Positions 22,754-32,987 of a stretch of 64,000 nucleotides of DNA are shown here, one piece after another; position 1 is the stretch's first letter, and every line of letters begins with the position of its first letter. Below the pieces are notes generated by a model. The model did not search any database and was not told the origin of the DNA. It saw nothing but the letters and a program-made list of their open reading frames with translations. The stretch comes from Spinacia oleracea. Taxonomy: Eukaryota; Streptophyta; Magnoliopsida; Caryophyllales; Amaranthaceae. Where the stretch lies: assembly GCF_020520425.1 (NCBI RefSeq), contig NC_079492.1:54807042-54871041 (forward strand). The letters run 5' to 3'. The position numbers and the translations under genes are program-made.

Positions 22754-23156
22754 ATGGCATTATTATATACGTAATATATATATTTTTTGCATAAAAGATT
22801 AAAAAAAGTATTTAATCAAATTTTATCTTTTAAGATACTCACTTTAATATTATCTTTTTAAAAACTCGCCTTTTTTTTCTTAAACGTATTTACTTTATCC
22901 TATAATGCCCAAATCATAATATTTTAACATAATTAATGACTGGACAATCTTATGTGGACGCTCCCAAAACTCACCAAAAAACTCCCCTTTATATATATTA
23001 TATTATTCTTGCGTGGACCTGGTCCACAATAATATTAGTGTGGACCACGTCCATTTAAAAATCGGTGTAATATAAGGTGATGCGAGAATTTGGGTTTTTG
23101 TTCTTCAATTCCTTTTCTCCCCTTCCAAAATCTATATCTATATACTACGTATATTA

Positions 23157-23398
23157 CTTCCTCCGTTCCGGAAATATCGCACCATGGTTGACTTTTACTC
23201 CTCTAACAATTACTTTGACTCTTATTATCTCAAATTGCGTGCAACTAAAAATTATACTTAGAAAATATATATCGATACGAATCTAACATGACCCCACATG
23301 AATAAAATTTCCTTACATTCGAATCACAAAAAATAGCCAAAGTCATAGTGTGAATAGTGTAAAAAACAAATGGTGCGATATTTCCGGAATAGAGGAAG
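23157..23398. mobile_element. Stowaway-type MITE (Tc1/mariner superfamily)
   Basis: A 242-bp element flanked by TA (23155-23156 and 23399-23400). The terminal inverted repeats are about 28 bp: CTTCCTCCGTTCCGGAAATA at the left and its near-perfect complement at the right. The TA target and the CTYCCTCCGTTCC start are the hallmark of plant Stowaway elements. The interior (ttgacttttactcctctaac) has no coding capacity, so movement depends on a mariner-like transposase elsewhere. Confidence 0.93.
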
Positions 23399-24038
23399 TA
23401 TTAAATTTCCAAGACAATCCATAACATCTCTCCACGTGTCACGATGACTTGGCAAAGGATATGACATCATAGCGCCACGTCACACGCACACATGATTGTT
23501 TATATTGTGTCATCACAAATATGAATGTTGCTACCCATCCTTGAACCCATTGCCTCTTATATGTTAATGTTAAGTTTTATCCATCACTTCAACGATACAA
23601 CTTGTGACTCTAAAACAACTAAAAAGGAGAAAGGTTGTATAAAAATTTAATATGACCAAATTTATGTATTTGAGTAACAATTTATGATAACAAATTTTTT
23701 TTTGAATTTCTATTCTTTTACTAATCAAATCATATATTTTTTCTGAAAATTTATTTAGATCAAACATAAAACCAAGACTTTAACAAAGAAATAGGGAAAA
23801 AAAATAATGTTGTGCTTTCTTTTAGCCAATCAAATGTGTTTTTTTTTCCTCTAAAATGTATTTGGACTTTGTAACTCAATATGCAATTGGAATTTAATTT
23901 TTCTTATAATTGTAATTAAAGTATTACAAATAAAAAAAAATTATACAAATAAAAAATTACTCAAAATTTTAGTTCAATAATTGTTGGTTAACCAATTAAT
24001 TTTATTCTTAAACTATATGAAATTCATATTATTCTCAA

Positions 24039-24149
24039 TTTTTTTTTTTTGGTTTGAATGAGCCCAAAAGGGCGGGGATGAGAATCGATCCCAGAATCAC
24101 CTGAAACCGGGATGGAAGCTCTAACCAACTGAGTTATCCATCACTCTCA
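24039..24149 (-). mobile_element. tRNA-derived SINE with 14-bp target duplications
   Basis: On the minus strand the element starts tgagagtgatggataactca and carries an A-box-like TAACTCAGTTGG and a B-box-like GGGATCGATTC, the split pol III promoter of a tRNA. It ends with gggctcattcaaacc and an A tail of 12. Identical 14-bp direct repeats, catattattctcaa, flank it (24025-24038 and 24150-24163), which is strong proof of target-primed insertion. It is short (111 bp), in keeping with small plant SINEs. A LINE protein must have mobilised it. Confidence 0.88.
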
Positions 24150-24783
24150 CATATTATTCTCAAATTGCATATATAAAGAAATCTATAAGTAAATTTGAAA
24201 TGAATATTAAAAAAATCAAACTAACTAGTTATTTGTTTAAATTAGCAAAATAAAAATATAGAACGCGTGTGGACTACGTCCATTTAATAATTAGTGTAAT
24301 ATAAGTTGAAGTCTCGCCTCTCGCAAGTTAGCTGCCAATTTGGGTTTTGCCAATTAGCCAAATAAAAATATAGTCGTATGAGGTCTTGTTTGATTCGTCT
24401 CGATATGTACTTTCAGGATATCAACTTTTTATAATTTTTACGAATACAAATTTAGAGATATTAATGTCCAAACATTTACATTGGCAAGCGTGAAAAGATA
24501 AATTGTCCCTATTATTTCGAAATGGAGTGAGTGTTATTATCTTTGTTCGCTGTTAATCTTACCTATTTCATTTCGTATTTATTAAAAATTAATTGGGTTC
24601 AAATTAGTATTTCCTATGAAATTACTCGTTTATGAGCAAGACCTCCAATCGTAAGAGGTCATCCGTCCCTGAATGCAATACCCCTAGATATCTTGACCAC
24701 CCTGCAAGATAAGGTGTTATTATTTGTTTGCTTATAACATCAACAAGAACGAAACTGAGGAGGTGTAAATATTTGGGATAAAA

Positions 24784-26115
24784 GTGGTAAGTAAAAGAGA
24801 TATGCCAAAAAAACCGAAGCCAGCAAGTGGGATGGGCTTTAGAGATTTTAAAATGTTTAATATGGCGCTATTGGGTAAACAGGCTTGGCGGCTAATTGTC
24901 GCCCCGGGCAGCTTGGTAGAACAAGTGCTAAAGGCTAAATGTTATCCTAATGGAGAGTTCATGACAGCAGAGTTGGGCTCCAATCCAAGCTACACTTGGA
25001 GAGGAATATGGGGAGCTAGGTGGGTGGTAAGTAGGGGAATGAGATGGAGGATAGGAGATGGACAGAAGGTTCGAGTATGGAAGGATAGGTGGATCCCGTC
25101 CACCCAAACAGGGCTGGTTATTTCACCCCGTGGAGGGGAGGATGAGAATATGTTGGTGAGTGATCTGTTGGACCCTGTACATGGTGGCTGGAATGGGGCT
25201 CGACTCGATCAAGTCTTTCTTCCATTCGAATGTGAGCGCATACGGAGTATACCAACTAGTACTCGAAGGCCGGTGGACAGAATCTTTTGGGATTTAGAGA
25301 AGAGTGGCATATACTCGGTCAGGTCGGCTTATAGAGAAATATTTGGAGAGGAGGATGGAGAGCCAAGTGCAAACTCCTCTGTGGTTCGAAGGGGATTATG
25401 GAACATTAGTTGGAATGCTCATGTCTTACCACGTATCAAGGTCTTCTTCTGGAGAGCTTGTGCGGGAGCGTTGCCGGTAAAAGATGCCTTGCATAGGAGA
25501 GTGGCGACGGTTGATAGGGTGTGCGGAGTGTGTGGGAATGCTGAGGAAACGGTGGAGCATGCGTTGCAAGAGTGTGTATTCGCTCGTCTGGTGTGGGAGA
25601 GGAGAAGGATGTGTGACGAAGTGGATGGGAGGTACCGGAGTTTCATAGAGTGGGTTGAAGCCTGCTTTACAAAACTCTCAAGGAATGACCGTGCATACTT
25701 CATGGCACTATGCTGGATTATCTGGGGAGCTCGAAATAAATGGGTTGTGGAAGGGGAGACGTTTGAGGTGGACAACAACTTGGAGTATGTGGACAAGCTA
25801 ATGAGTGAGCTACGAAGAGAGGAAGGTGGACCTGGTGAGGGGGGGAACACAATGAAACTGCAACGGTAGGCTGGACACCACCTACGGGGCAAGCTGTGAA
25901 GGTTAACGTTGATGCGGGCTGCTTGCAAGGGATGGGGTCGAGTGTTGGTGCTGTCATACGAGCTTCAGATGGCACGGTGAGTGCCTGTGTTGTGCGGAAA
26001 TGTACGGACCTGTGGGAAGCTAAGATAGCTTAGGCAAAAGCAATTCTCTATGGGTGGCAATTCGCAGCAGAGATAGGTGTTGGGGATGTGATTGTGGAGA
26101 GCGATTGTTTGAATG
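24784..26115 (+). pseudogene. LINE (L1-type) ORF2 fragment: RT C-terminus, zf-RVT and start of RNase H
   Basis: The frame up to 25869 encodes the end of a plant non-LTR reverse transcriptase (GMGFRDFKMFNMALLGKQAW), a linker typical of L1 ORF2 (RWRIGDGQKVRVWKDRWIP), and a zf-RVT domain (RIKVFFWRACAGALPVKDAL, then CGVCGNAEETVEHALQEC). A frameshift follows. In the next frame an RNase H domain begins (KVNVDAG, later VESDCLNV), with an in-frame TAG at 26031-26033. The 5' end is truncated before the RT catalytic part, as is usual for dead-on-arrival LINE copies. Element E interrupts the frame at VESDCLNV, and it resumes at 51661. Confidence 0.87.
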
Positions 26116-27489
26116 TGAAGGAAATAATGCCCATGGTCCAAGTATGCATTTAATGTTAAAGTCTAATAAATGCGGTTCAGTATTAATTAACAAGTTAATA
26201 ATTTAGTGAGATCAACTGAGCTGAATGCCTAGCTAGAGGCCGCTTCAGTTCAAGTGGAATTAATGATATTAATCCACAGCTTACTCTTGACTGAACCCGT
26301 AGGGTCACACAAATAGTACGTAAACGGATCAAGTATTTAATGGCATTAAATACTCCATCTATGGATATTCGGAATCGACGGATCTTGGTTCCAGTGGGAG
26401 CTAAGATCGTCAAAGCCAAACAATGAATACTCCGGAAACGATGATATTGCCGGAAACAGAAATATGGATCGTATCGCAAATATAAATATTATCCAAGTCC
26501 TAGATGTTGCCGGAAACGGAAACATGGTACGTATCGGAAAATATTATCGGAAATGGAAATATTGTCGGAATCGGAAATATTACCGGACACGGAAATATTG
26601 TCAGAATCGGAAATATTGGAAAATAATTCCGGAAACGGAAATATTAAATATTTGTTGAAACGGAAATTAATTCCGGAATCGGAAATTTTAAATATTGTTC
26701 GTATCGGAAATGAATTCCGGAATCGGGAATTTAATCGGAAGCGCATCGTACGAATTAGCATCGGACGAGACTTGCTAGACGAAGGCCCAGCACGAAGCCA
26801 GGCCCGCGTCCAGCAAGCCTAGCGCCCAACACAACGCTGCCAAAGCCTCGCCAGGCCCAGCGCAAGGCCAGGCCCAGCAAGGCCATGGCGCACGCGAGCT
26901 CGTGGGATGCGGGCTGTGCATCTCCTGTGGGCCGCAAGGCTTGCGCGGGCTGTGCGGCTCGTGCTCGTGCAACGCTTGTGTTCAATACGAATCCTAAAGC
27001 TAATGAAATTCGTTCTATGATTAAATCCTAATCCTAATAGATAGAATTTGATTCATAGAGTTTTAATGAGATTCTAATTAAACTAATTGGTATCCTAATA
27101 GGATTCTAAATCCCTTTCCATAACCCTATAAATATGTGCCTAGGTTCACAATTTTATGGACGAGTTTTCAAGTATTCAAAGGTAATATTTTCAAGCAAAA
27201 ATCAGCAAAACACTTGCCCTATTTAGCCGAAAAATTCTAAGTACCTTAAGGGCGATTCTAGTTGGTCAAGCTTAAGGCGGATCCGGACGTGCTGTGGACT
27301 TTCTACGGAGGGACGACACTTGGAGTCCTAAAGACTTGTTCTTGTTCGGTTCGGGCGCAGCTAGGGAGGGCACACTACAAAGTGTATGCATCCTAGACTA
27401 ATTATATGATTATGTGCAATTAATATGATTCCTGGCATTAAGGTTTTCCGGGCATGATTTATGTTGTTCATATGTATCATAACCTAACA
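26116..27489 (+). repeat. 5' LTR of E
   Basis: A family LTR of 1,374 bp with a U3 repeat array (about 26430-26740), GC block (about 26770-26980), TATA (ctataaata, 27126-27134) and R/U5 of the aagcaaaaatcagc type shared with A and D. The primer site gtggtatcacgagcc follows at 27490-27504. Confidence 0.92.
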
Positions 27490-29370
27490 GTGGTATCACG
27501 AGCCTCTTATTAATTGCATGATCTATTAATTGCTTAACATGGTTAAATTTTACAAATTTGCAAAGAATTAAAAGGGGTGATTAATTTTTGTAATTGTTAA
27601 TTAATTGCAAATTGCGTTTATTTAATTATATGTACGCAGTTTTTCGGCAGTTTCTTCGTTACTCAACCACATCGAGTGATTTTTGTGTCAATTCCGCATG
27701 TAAAAGGCATTCTAAAATTTTGACAAAAATACCTTTTTTTCGACCAAACCCAGAATTCCCAAATTCGAAGCCAAACTATGACTTTTCGGAGGTTTTAGTT
27801 TTTCGAACGCAAAAGTTTGTAATTTTAAGATGTTAAATTAAATATTTGCGATCCTTGTTGTTAAATCTTGATTTTTTGATTGACCAACTGTATATGTTTA
27901 ACAATTTGAATGCCTAAGCTTGTTAATTATACAACCTAATTTGTAATTGTAATTAATTTGTTGAAATTCGAATAATTTAGAATTTGATTTGATTTTCATA
28001 ATTAATTGACGATTTAATTAGGTATCAATGATTAAAAACCACCATAAAAATTGTTAATTTGTGATAAATTTTAAATTTTTATGACCTAGATTTGAATCCA
28101 TGTTAATCGGAAAATAATTAATTAATAATTTTCGATTTTTCGCCCTAAAATTATGAAATTAATATGATTTATTAATTTGTCGTTAATTTTAAATTAAATT
28201 TTTTTATTTTTTAAAATCGCTCATGAATGTTGCACGCACAAAGCAATGGATGCTACGTGTTACCCTTAAGGGGTGTTGTATAGTGCAGGCACGCGACGAC
28301 GAGCAAGGGAGCTCGTCGCCCGTGCGGTACTAATGCAGCGAGCAATATAGCATGGCGCGCGCGCGAAGCATTGGTGCTGGTCGTGTGTGCTACGCGATGG
28401 GCGAGGGCGAGGAGGCAAGGCACAAGCGACGAGCAAGACGCGTGTGGGCAGCGATGGTGTTGCGCCACAGCGCGCCTAGCTCGCCCAAGCAACGCAGCAG
28501 CAGACGCGACACAGCACAAGGCTGCGCGCAGCGTGGCCAGCAATGGCTACGTGTGTGTGTAGCGTGTGGCTACGTGTGGCGTGTGGCTGTGTGTGCCTTG
28601 TGCAACGATCGATCGTACGGGGCGCACAGCCTCGTGGCTTGATGGGGCTTGGGAGCAAGCCCAAGTTCCTCGTCTTGCGACGATTGATACGTTTTGATTT
28701 TAATTTGAGATTTTCAGTTCGGAAATAATTTTAATTAACTTTTAAATTAATAATTTAAATTTTTTTCTCGGAATTAATTTTGAATATTATAATTATTATA
28801 AATTTTAATTTATACTAATTATTTTACTAAAATTTAAACCTTGAATTAATTTAAATTCATTCAATTCAACTGAAAATAAATTAAATGGATTCGATTAAAA
28901 TTTGATATGAGCTTTAAATTTTAATTAAACTTGTATGTTTCCGGTTAGACTAGAAATACATTTTTATGTTTAAAATTAGTAAAGCATATAAAGTTATTGG
29001 TTTAAGTGGGAGCATTTTTAGTCATAAACTCTTGGTTAGGTCTACAATCCTTTATGGTTAAAACAACTTGATTAGAATTAATAAGGACTGAATAATTGGT
29101 AGATTATTGGTGCCCTTGATTAATTGCTGCAAATATTTATGTGATGCATTACAATGTTTTTTATTAACCAGCTATGTGGGCCATTCATGATAATGAATGG
29201 GTGAATTCTATATATTGTATATGTATTGTTTTGCAGGTTAATGAAAGTGACTAGTATGGCTCAAATAGGATAGAAAATATGGTCTGCGTACCATTAATTT
29301 GAATGTAATTTTGGTCTAAAGTACCAAATTTTATTGCTTTTAAATATGGTCGGCGTACCATCAAATAGTT
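27490..29370 (+). other. Primer site and leader of E, cut by the junction with F
   Basis: Begins with the primer site and is colinear with the B leader, but its GC-rich core (about 28230-28680) lacks the GCGAGC tandem array. The leader breaks off near tcaaatagttg (29361-29371), where the sequence jumps back to the start of a second leader belonging to F. About 550 bp of E leader and the 5' LTR of F are missing at this point. Confidence 0.8.
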
Positions 29371-30059
29371 GTGGCTTAATATTACAAATTTGAAAGAATT
29401 AGAAGGGGTGATTAATTTTCGTAATTGTTAATTAATTGCAAATTGCGTTTATTTAATTATACGTACGCAGTTTTTCGGCAGTTTCTTCGTTACTCATCCA
29501 AATCGAGTGATTTTTGTGTCAATTCCGCATGTAAAAGGCATTCTAAAATTTTGACAAAAAAAAAAAATCTGCCGAACCCAGAATTCTCAAATTCGAAGCC
29601 TAACTATGACTTTTCGAAGGTTTTAGTTTTTCGAATGCAAAATTTCGTAAATTTAAGATGTTAAATTAAATATTTGCGATTCTTGTTGATAAATCTTGAA
29701 TTTTTGATTGACCTACTGTATATGTTTAACAAGTTTGAATGCCTAGCCTTGTTAATTATGCAATCTAATTTGTAATTATGATTAATTTGTTGAAAATTAG
29801 AATAATTTAGAATTAATTTGATTTTCATAATTAATTATAATTTAATTAGAAACCTATGATTAAAAACCACCATAAAAATTGTAAATTTATGATAAATTTT
29901 AAATTTTTATGACTTAGGCTTGAATCCATGATAATCGGAAATCAATTGAATAATAAATTTTCGATTTTTCGCCCTAAAATTGTGAAATTAATATTAATTT
30001 ATTAATTTGTCATTAATTTAAATATAAATTTTAAATTTTTATGCGATTCGTTCATATAA

Positions 30060-30660
30060 CTTGCACGCACAAAGCAATGGACGCTTCGTGTTACCCTTAA
30101 GGGGTGTTGTATAGTGCGGGCATGCGACGACGAGCAAGGGAGCTCGTCGCCCGTGCGGCACGAATGCAATGAGCAGGGGCATGGTGCACGAGCACAAGGC
30201 AGCAGCCCTGCCTTGTGTCGTGGGCCACGAGCTATGAATGAATGGGCATGGGCGAAGGCAAGGCATGGCAGTCGCGTGTGGGCAGCAAGCGAGTTGCGCC
30301 ACAACGCGCACTGCCTCGCGCAAGCGCGCGCAGCCTCGCGCGCAGCGAGCGCAAGCTCGCGTGCCACGAGCGCTGCGCCCAGCGTTGATCGCGCGCAATT
30401 GCTCGCGCACAGCGAGCGATGGCTCGCGTGCATCAAGCGCTGGAGCGCGCGCAGCAAGCGCTGGCGAGCGCGCACAGCGAGCGATGGCTCGCGTGCGTCG
30501 AGCGCTGGCGCGCGCGCAGCGAGCACCTCTTGTGCGATGGCTTGCGATGGAAGATGCAGCAGCTATGCGACGAGCGCATGGGCTGCGCGCACATGGCCAG
30601 CGATGGTTGTGTGCGTGTGGCCCATGGGCGTGCGATGCGTAGGGTGTTTGCGTTGCGATT
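30060..30660 (+). repeat. GC-rich leader core of F with GCGAGC palindromic repeats
   Basis: The segment corresponding to 8695-9420 of B. It holds about six units of the agcgagcgatggctcgcgtg type between about 30405 and 30530, fewer than B. Composition is strongly GC-rich against AT-rich flanks, and its open frames in several phases encode only Ala/Arg/Ser-rich low-complexity peptides, so no protein is claimed. Confidence 0.75.
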
Positions 30661-32090
30661 AGATCGTTTTGAATGTTTAATTTGAAATTTTCAGTTCACG
30701 TAATTTTAATTAATTTTAAAATTAATAATTTAAATTATTTTCTTGGATTTTAATTTTGAATATTGTAATTATAATAAATTTTATTTATTCTAATTATTTT
30801 ACTAAAATTAAAATCATGAATTAATTTAAATACGACTGAAATCAAATTAAAATTTTTGGATTCAATTATAAATTCATATGAGCTTTAAATTTTAATTAAA
30901 TTTGTATGTTTCCGGTTAGACTAGAAATACATTTTATGTTTAAAATTAGTAAAGCATACGAATTTATTGGTTTAAGTGGGAGCCCTTTTAGTCATAAACT
31001 CTTGATTAGGTCTACAAATCCTTAAGGTTAAAACAACTTGATTAGAATTAATAAGGACTGAATAATTGGTAGATTATTGGTGCCCTTGATTAATTGCTGC
31101 AAATGTTTATGTGATGCATAATGTGTTTTACTAACCAGCTATGTGGGCCATTCATGATAATGAATGGGTGAATGGTATATATTGTATATGTACTGTTTTG
31201 CAGGTTATGAAGTGACTAGTATGGCCCAAATAGGATAGAAAATAAGGTCTGCGCACCATTAATTTGAATGTAATTGGTCTAAAGTACCAAAGTTATTTTT
31301 CAATTCAAATATGGTCTGCGTACCATCAAATAATTGTAATTAGTTATAGCTTATCCTATTTGAAGAAAATGGTGCCTCCCACGGAGATTTTCAAGACAGA
31401 CTTTGAAGTCAAAGCTTCAAGATGAAGTCGGGCCATACTAGATCACATTTATCTTATGCATGCTTTAAGTTATTTATTGCTTTAAATATGTCTTAATTAT
31501 GCATAAGATTGTGGCTTGATTATGTTGCATGATTAAGGATTTTAGTTCACTTAAAATCTAACCAACATAGTAAGAGCCTTAAGTTCCAAACTTAAAAATT
31601 GAGTTAAAAGGTGCCATGCCAAAATATACACTTGCTTGGATATCCTTTACATCAATCTAGTAATAGTTTTCGCTCAGCGAGGTGGTACTTATTGGTCCTA
31701 AAGGGGCAAGGTACACAAATAATTGTGAGTACATGTTAGTTTTGGTGAAACTCAACGATATAAGTAAGGAGTCCTTTTATGTCGTGGCAAAATCGATAGG
31801 TTTACCTAATAAGTTCTTAGACGTACCTATCAACCAAGAATAGTTTCTAGACTATTAGCAAAAGGCTTTTGCTTACCTAAGATGTTCTAGGATTAAGTCG
31901 ACAAACTGTGCTTAGTTCTTCAATGATTTTAGGATCTTGGAATCATTTTATTCACACCTGCCGGAACACATAACTTGAATAAAATGCTTAATAAACATTG
32001 AATTATGCATGTATGCTAGGATTTAAGTTTATTAAGAGAAACTGTGAATGGTTATTTATTTGTTTATTCTTTTCAATTGTAGTTTTTAAT

Positions 32091-32987
32091 ATGGCAAACA
32101 ACAATCAAAACATCATCATGGGTTCTGAGCTTATGGTCAAGCTGAACCTGGCAAATTTTCTTGAATGGGAAGCTAAGCTAGTTGAAATAGTCAAACTCAA
32201 TGGACTTGAGTATGTACTGTCACATCCCATGCCAAGCTACTATGCCAGAGACATGACCCCTGAGAGATTTTACGCCTGGGATGCGGATCTCAAAAAGGTT
32301 ATGAGTCTCATGCTGAACAATATCCCTGATGATTGGGCTAAAAGGTTTGTAGCCTATGAACCTTTTACGCTCATCAAGAATCTGAGGGATATCTGTCGTG
32401 GAAGCACGGAGGACAGGGACCTGAACGTCCATGAGTTGATTGAATCAATGTCTGGTCTAAAGGTTAGTTCTCCCAACAGGTGTTATAGGATGGAGGTCCA
32501 AGAAACACATGTTCAGCTCCTTCGCACTAAACAGAGGGTAGGCGTCCCACTGAGGTTCCATGTGGATCTTATGCGTTCATACTTTGATCGCCTAAGTCTA
32601 CTAGGAACACCAATAAGCGAAAGGATATCAGTCTCTATCTTGCTCAATTCACTACACAGTGGGTTTGGTCGCTTCAAGCAACTATACCTAAGTGAACCAA
32701 GAGAAGAAACAGTTGCAGAATTTGTTCACCTTGTCAGAAAGGCTGAAATAATACTGGACTGTGAAGCCAAAGATTTACTCAAGGCTAGAAGGAGACCGTT
32801 CAAGAAAGGTGGAAAGTCCAAGGGCAATGCTAAATCAAAGGAGGACAAGTCCACATCAAGCTGTCTTTATTGTGATGGAATAGGCCATTACAAAAGAGAA
32901 TGTCCAAAGCTAAAGGAAGATCAGAAGAACGGAACAGTCGTTCCATCTTCAAGTATTTTCGTTATAGACTGTATACTTGCTAATTAA
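32091..32987 (+). CDS. gag: Copia Gag of element F (ends at an in-frame TAA before pol)
   Basis: I chose the ATG at 32091 (MANNNQNIIMGSEL) because it follows the untranslated leader and starts the gag-like part; an upstream extension adds only hydrophobic, unrelated residues. The product would be 298 residues. It has the copia gag body (LNLANFLEWEAKLVEIVKLN, LMLNNIPDDW, ETHVQLLRTKQRVG) and a CCHC zinc knuckle, CLYCDGIGHYKREC (C-x2-C-x4-H-x4-C), near its end for RNA packaging. It should assemble the particle in which reverse transcription occurs. The same frame runs on into pol, and only the TAA at 32985-32987 separates them. Copia gag and pol are usually one frame, so this stop is either a disabling mutation or a leaky termination site. 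Confidence 0.88.
   Translation: MANNNQNIIMGSELMVKLNLANFLEWEAKLVEIVKLNGLEYVLSHPMPSYYARDMTPERFYAWDADLKKVMSLMLNNIPDDWAKRFVAYEPFTLIKNLRDICRGSTEDRDLNVHELIESMSGLKVSSPNRCYRMEVQETHVQLLRTKQRVGVPLRFHVDLMRSYFDRLSLLGTPISERISVSILLNSLHSGFGRFKQLYLSEPREETVAEFVHLVRKAEIILDCEAKDLLKARRRPFKKGGKSKGNAKSKEDKSTSSCLYCDGIGHYKRECPKLKEDQKNGTVVPSSSIFVIDCILAN

Larger units (their letters stand above)
22754..24783. other. Intergenic stretch between element C and the LINE
   Basis: AT-rich DNA holding a Stowaway MITE and a SINE (listed separately). Two related segments, gtgtggaccacgtccattta near 23039 and gtgtggactacgtccattta near 24267, are each followed by a tagtgtaatataag-like sequence, so a piece of this locus is duplicated. 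Long A/T runs are frequent. No supported gene was found. Confidence 0.55.

Noticed and set aside
24060..24149. Possible second tRNA gene on the minus strand
   Set aside because: The A- and B-box-like parts do not form a cloverleaf with a matched acceptor stem. The A tail and 14-bp target duplications identify a SINE.
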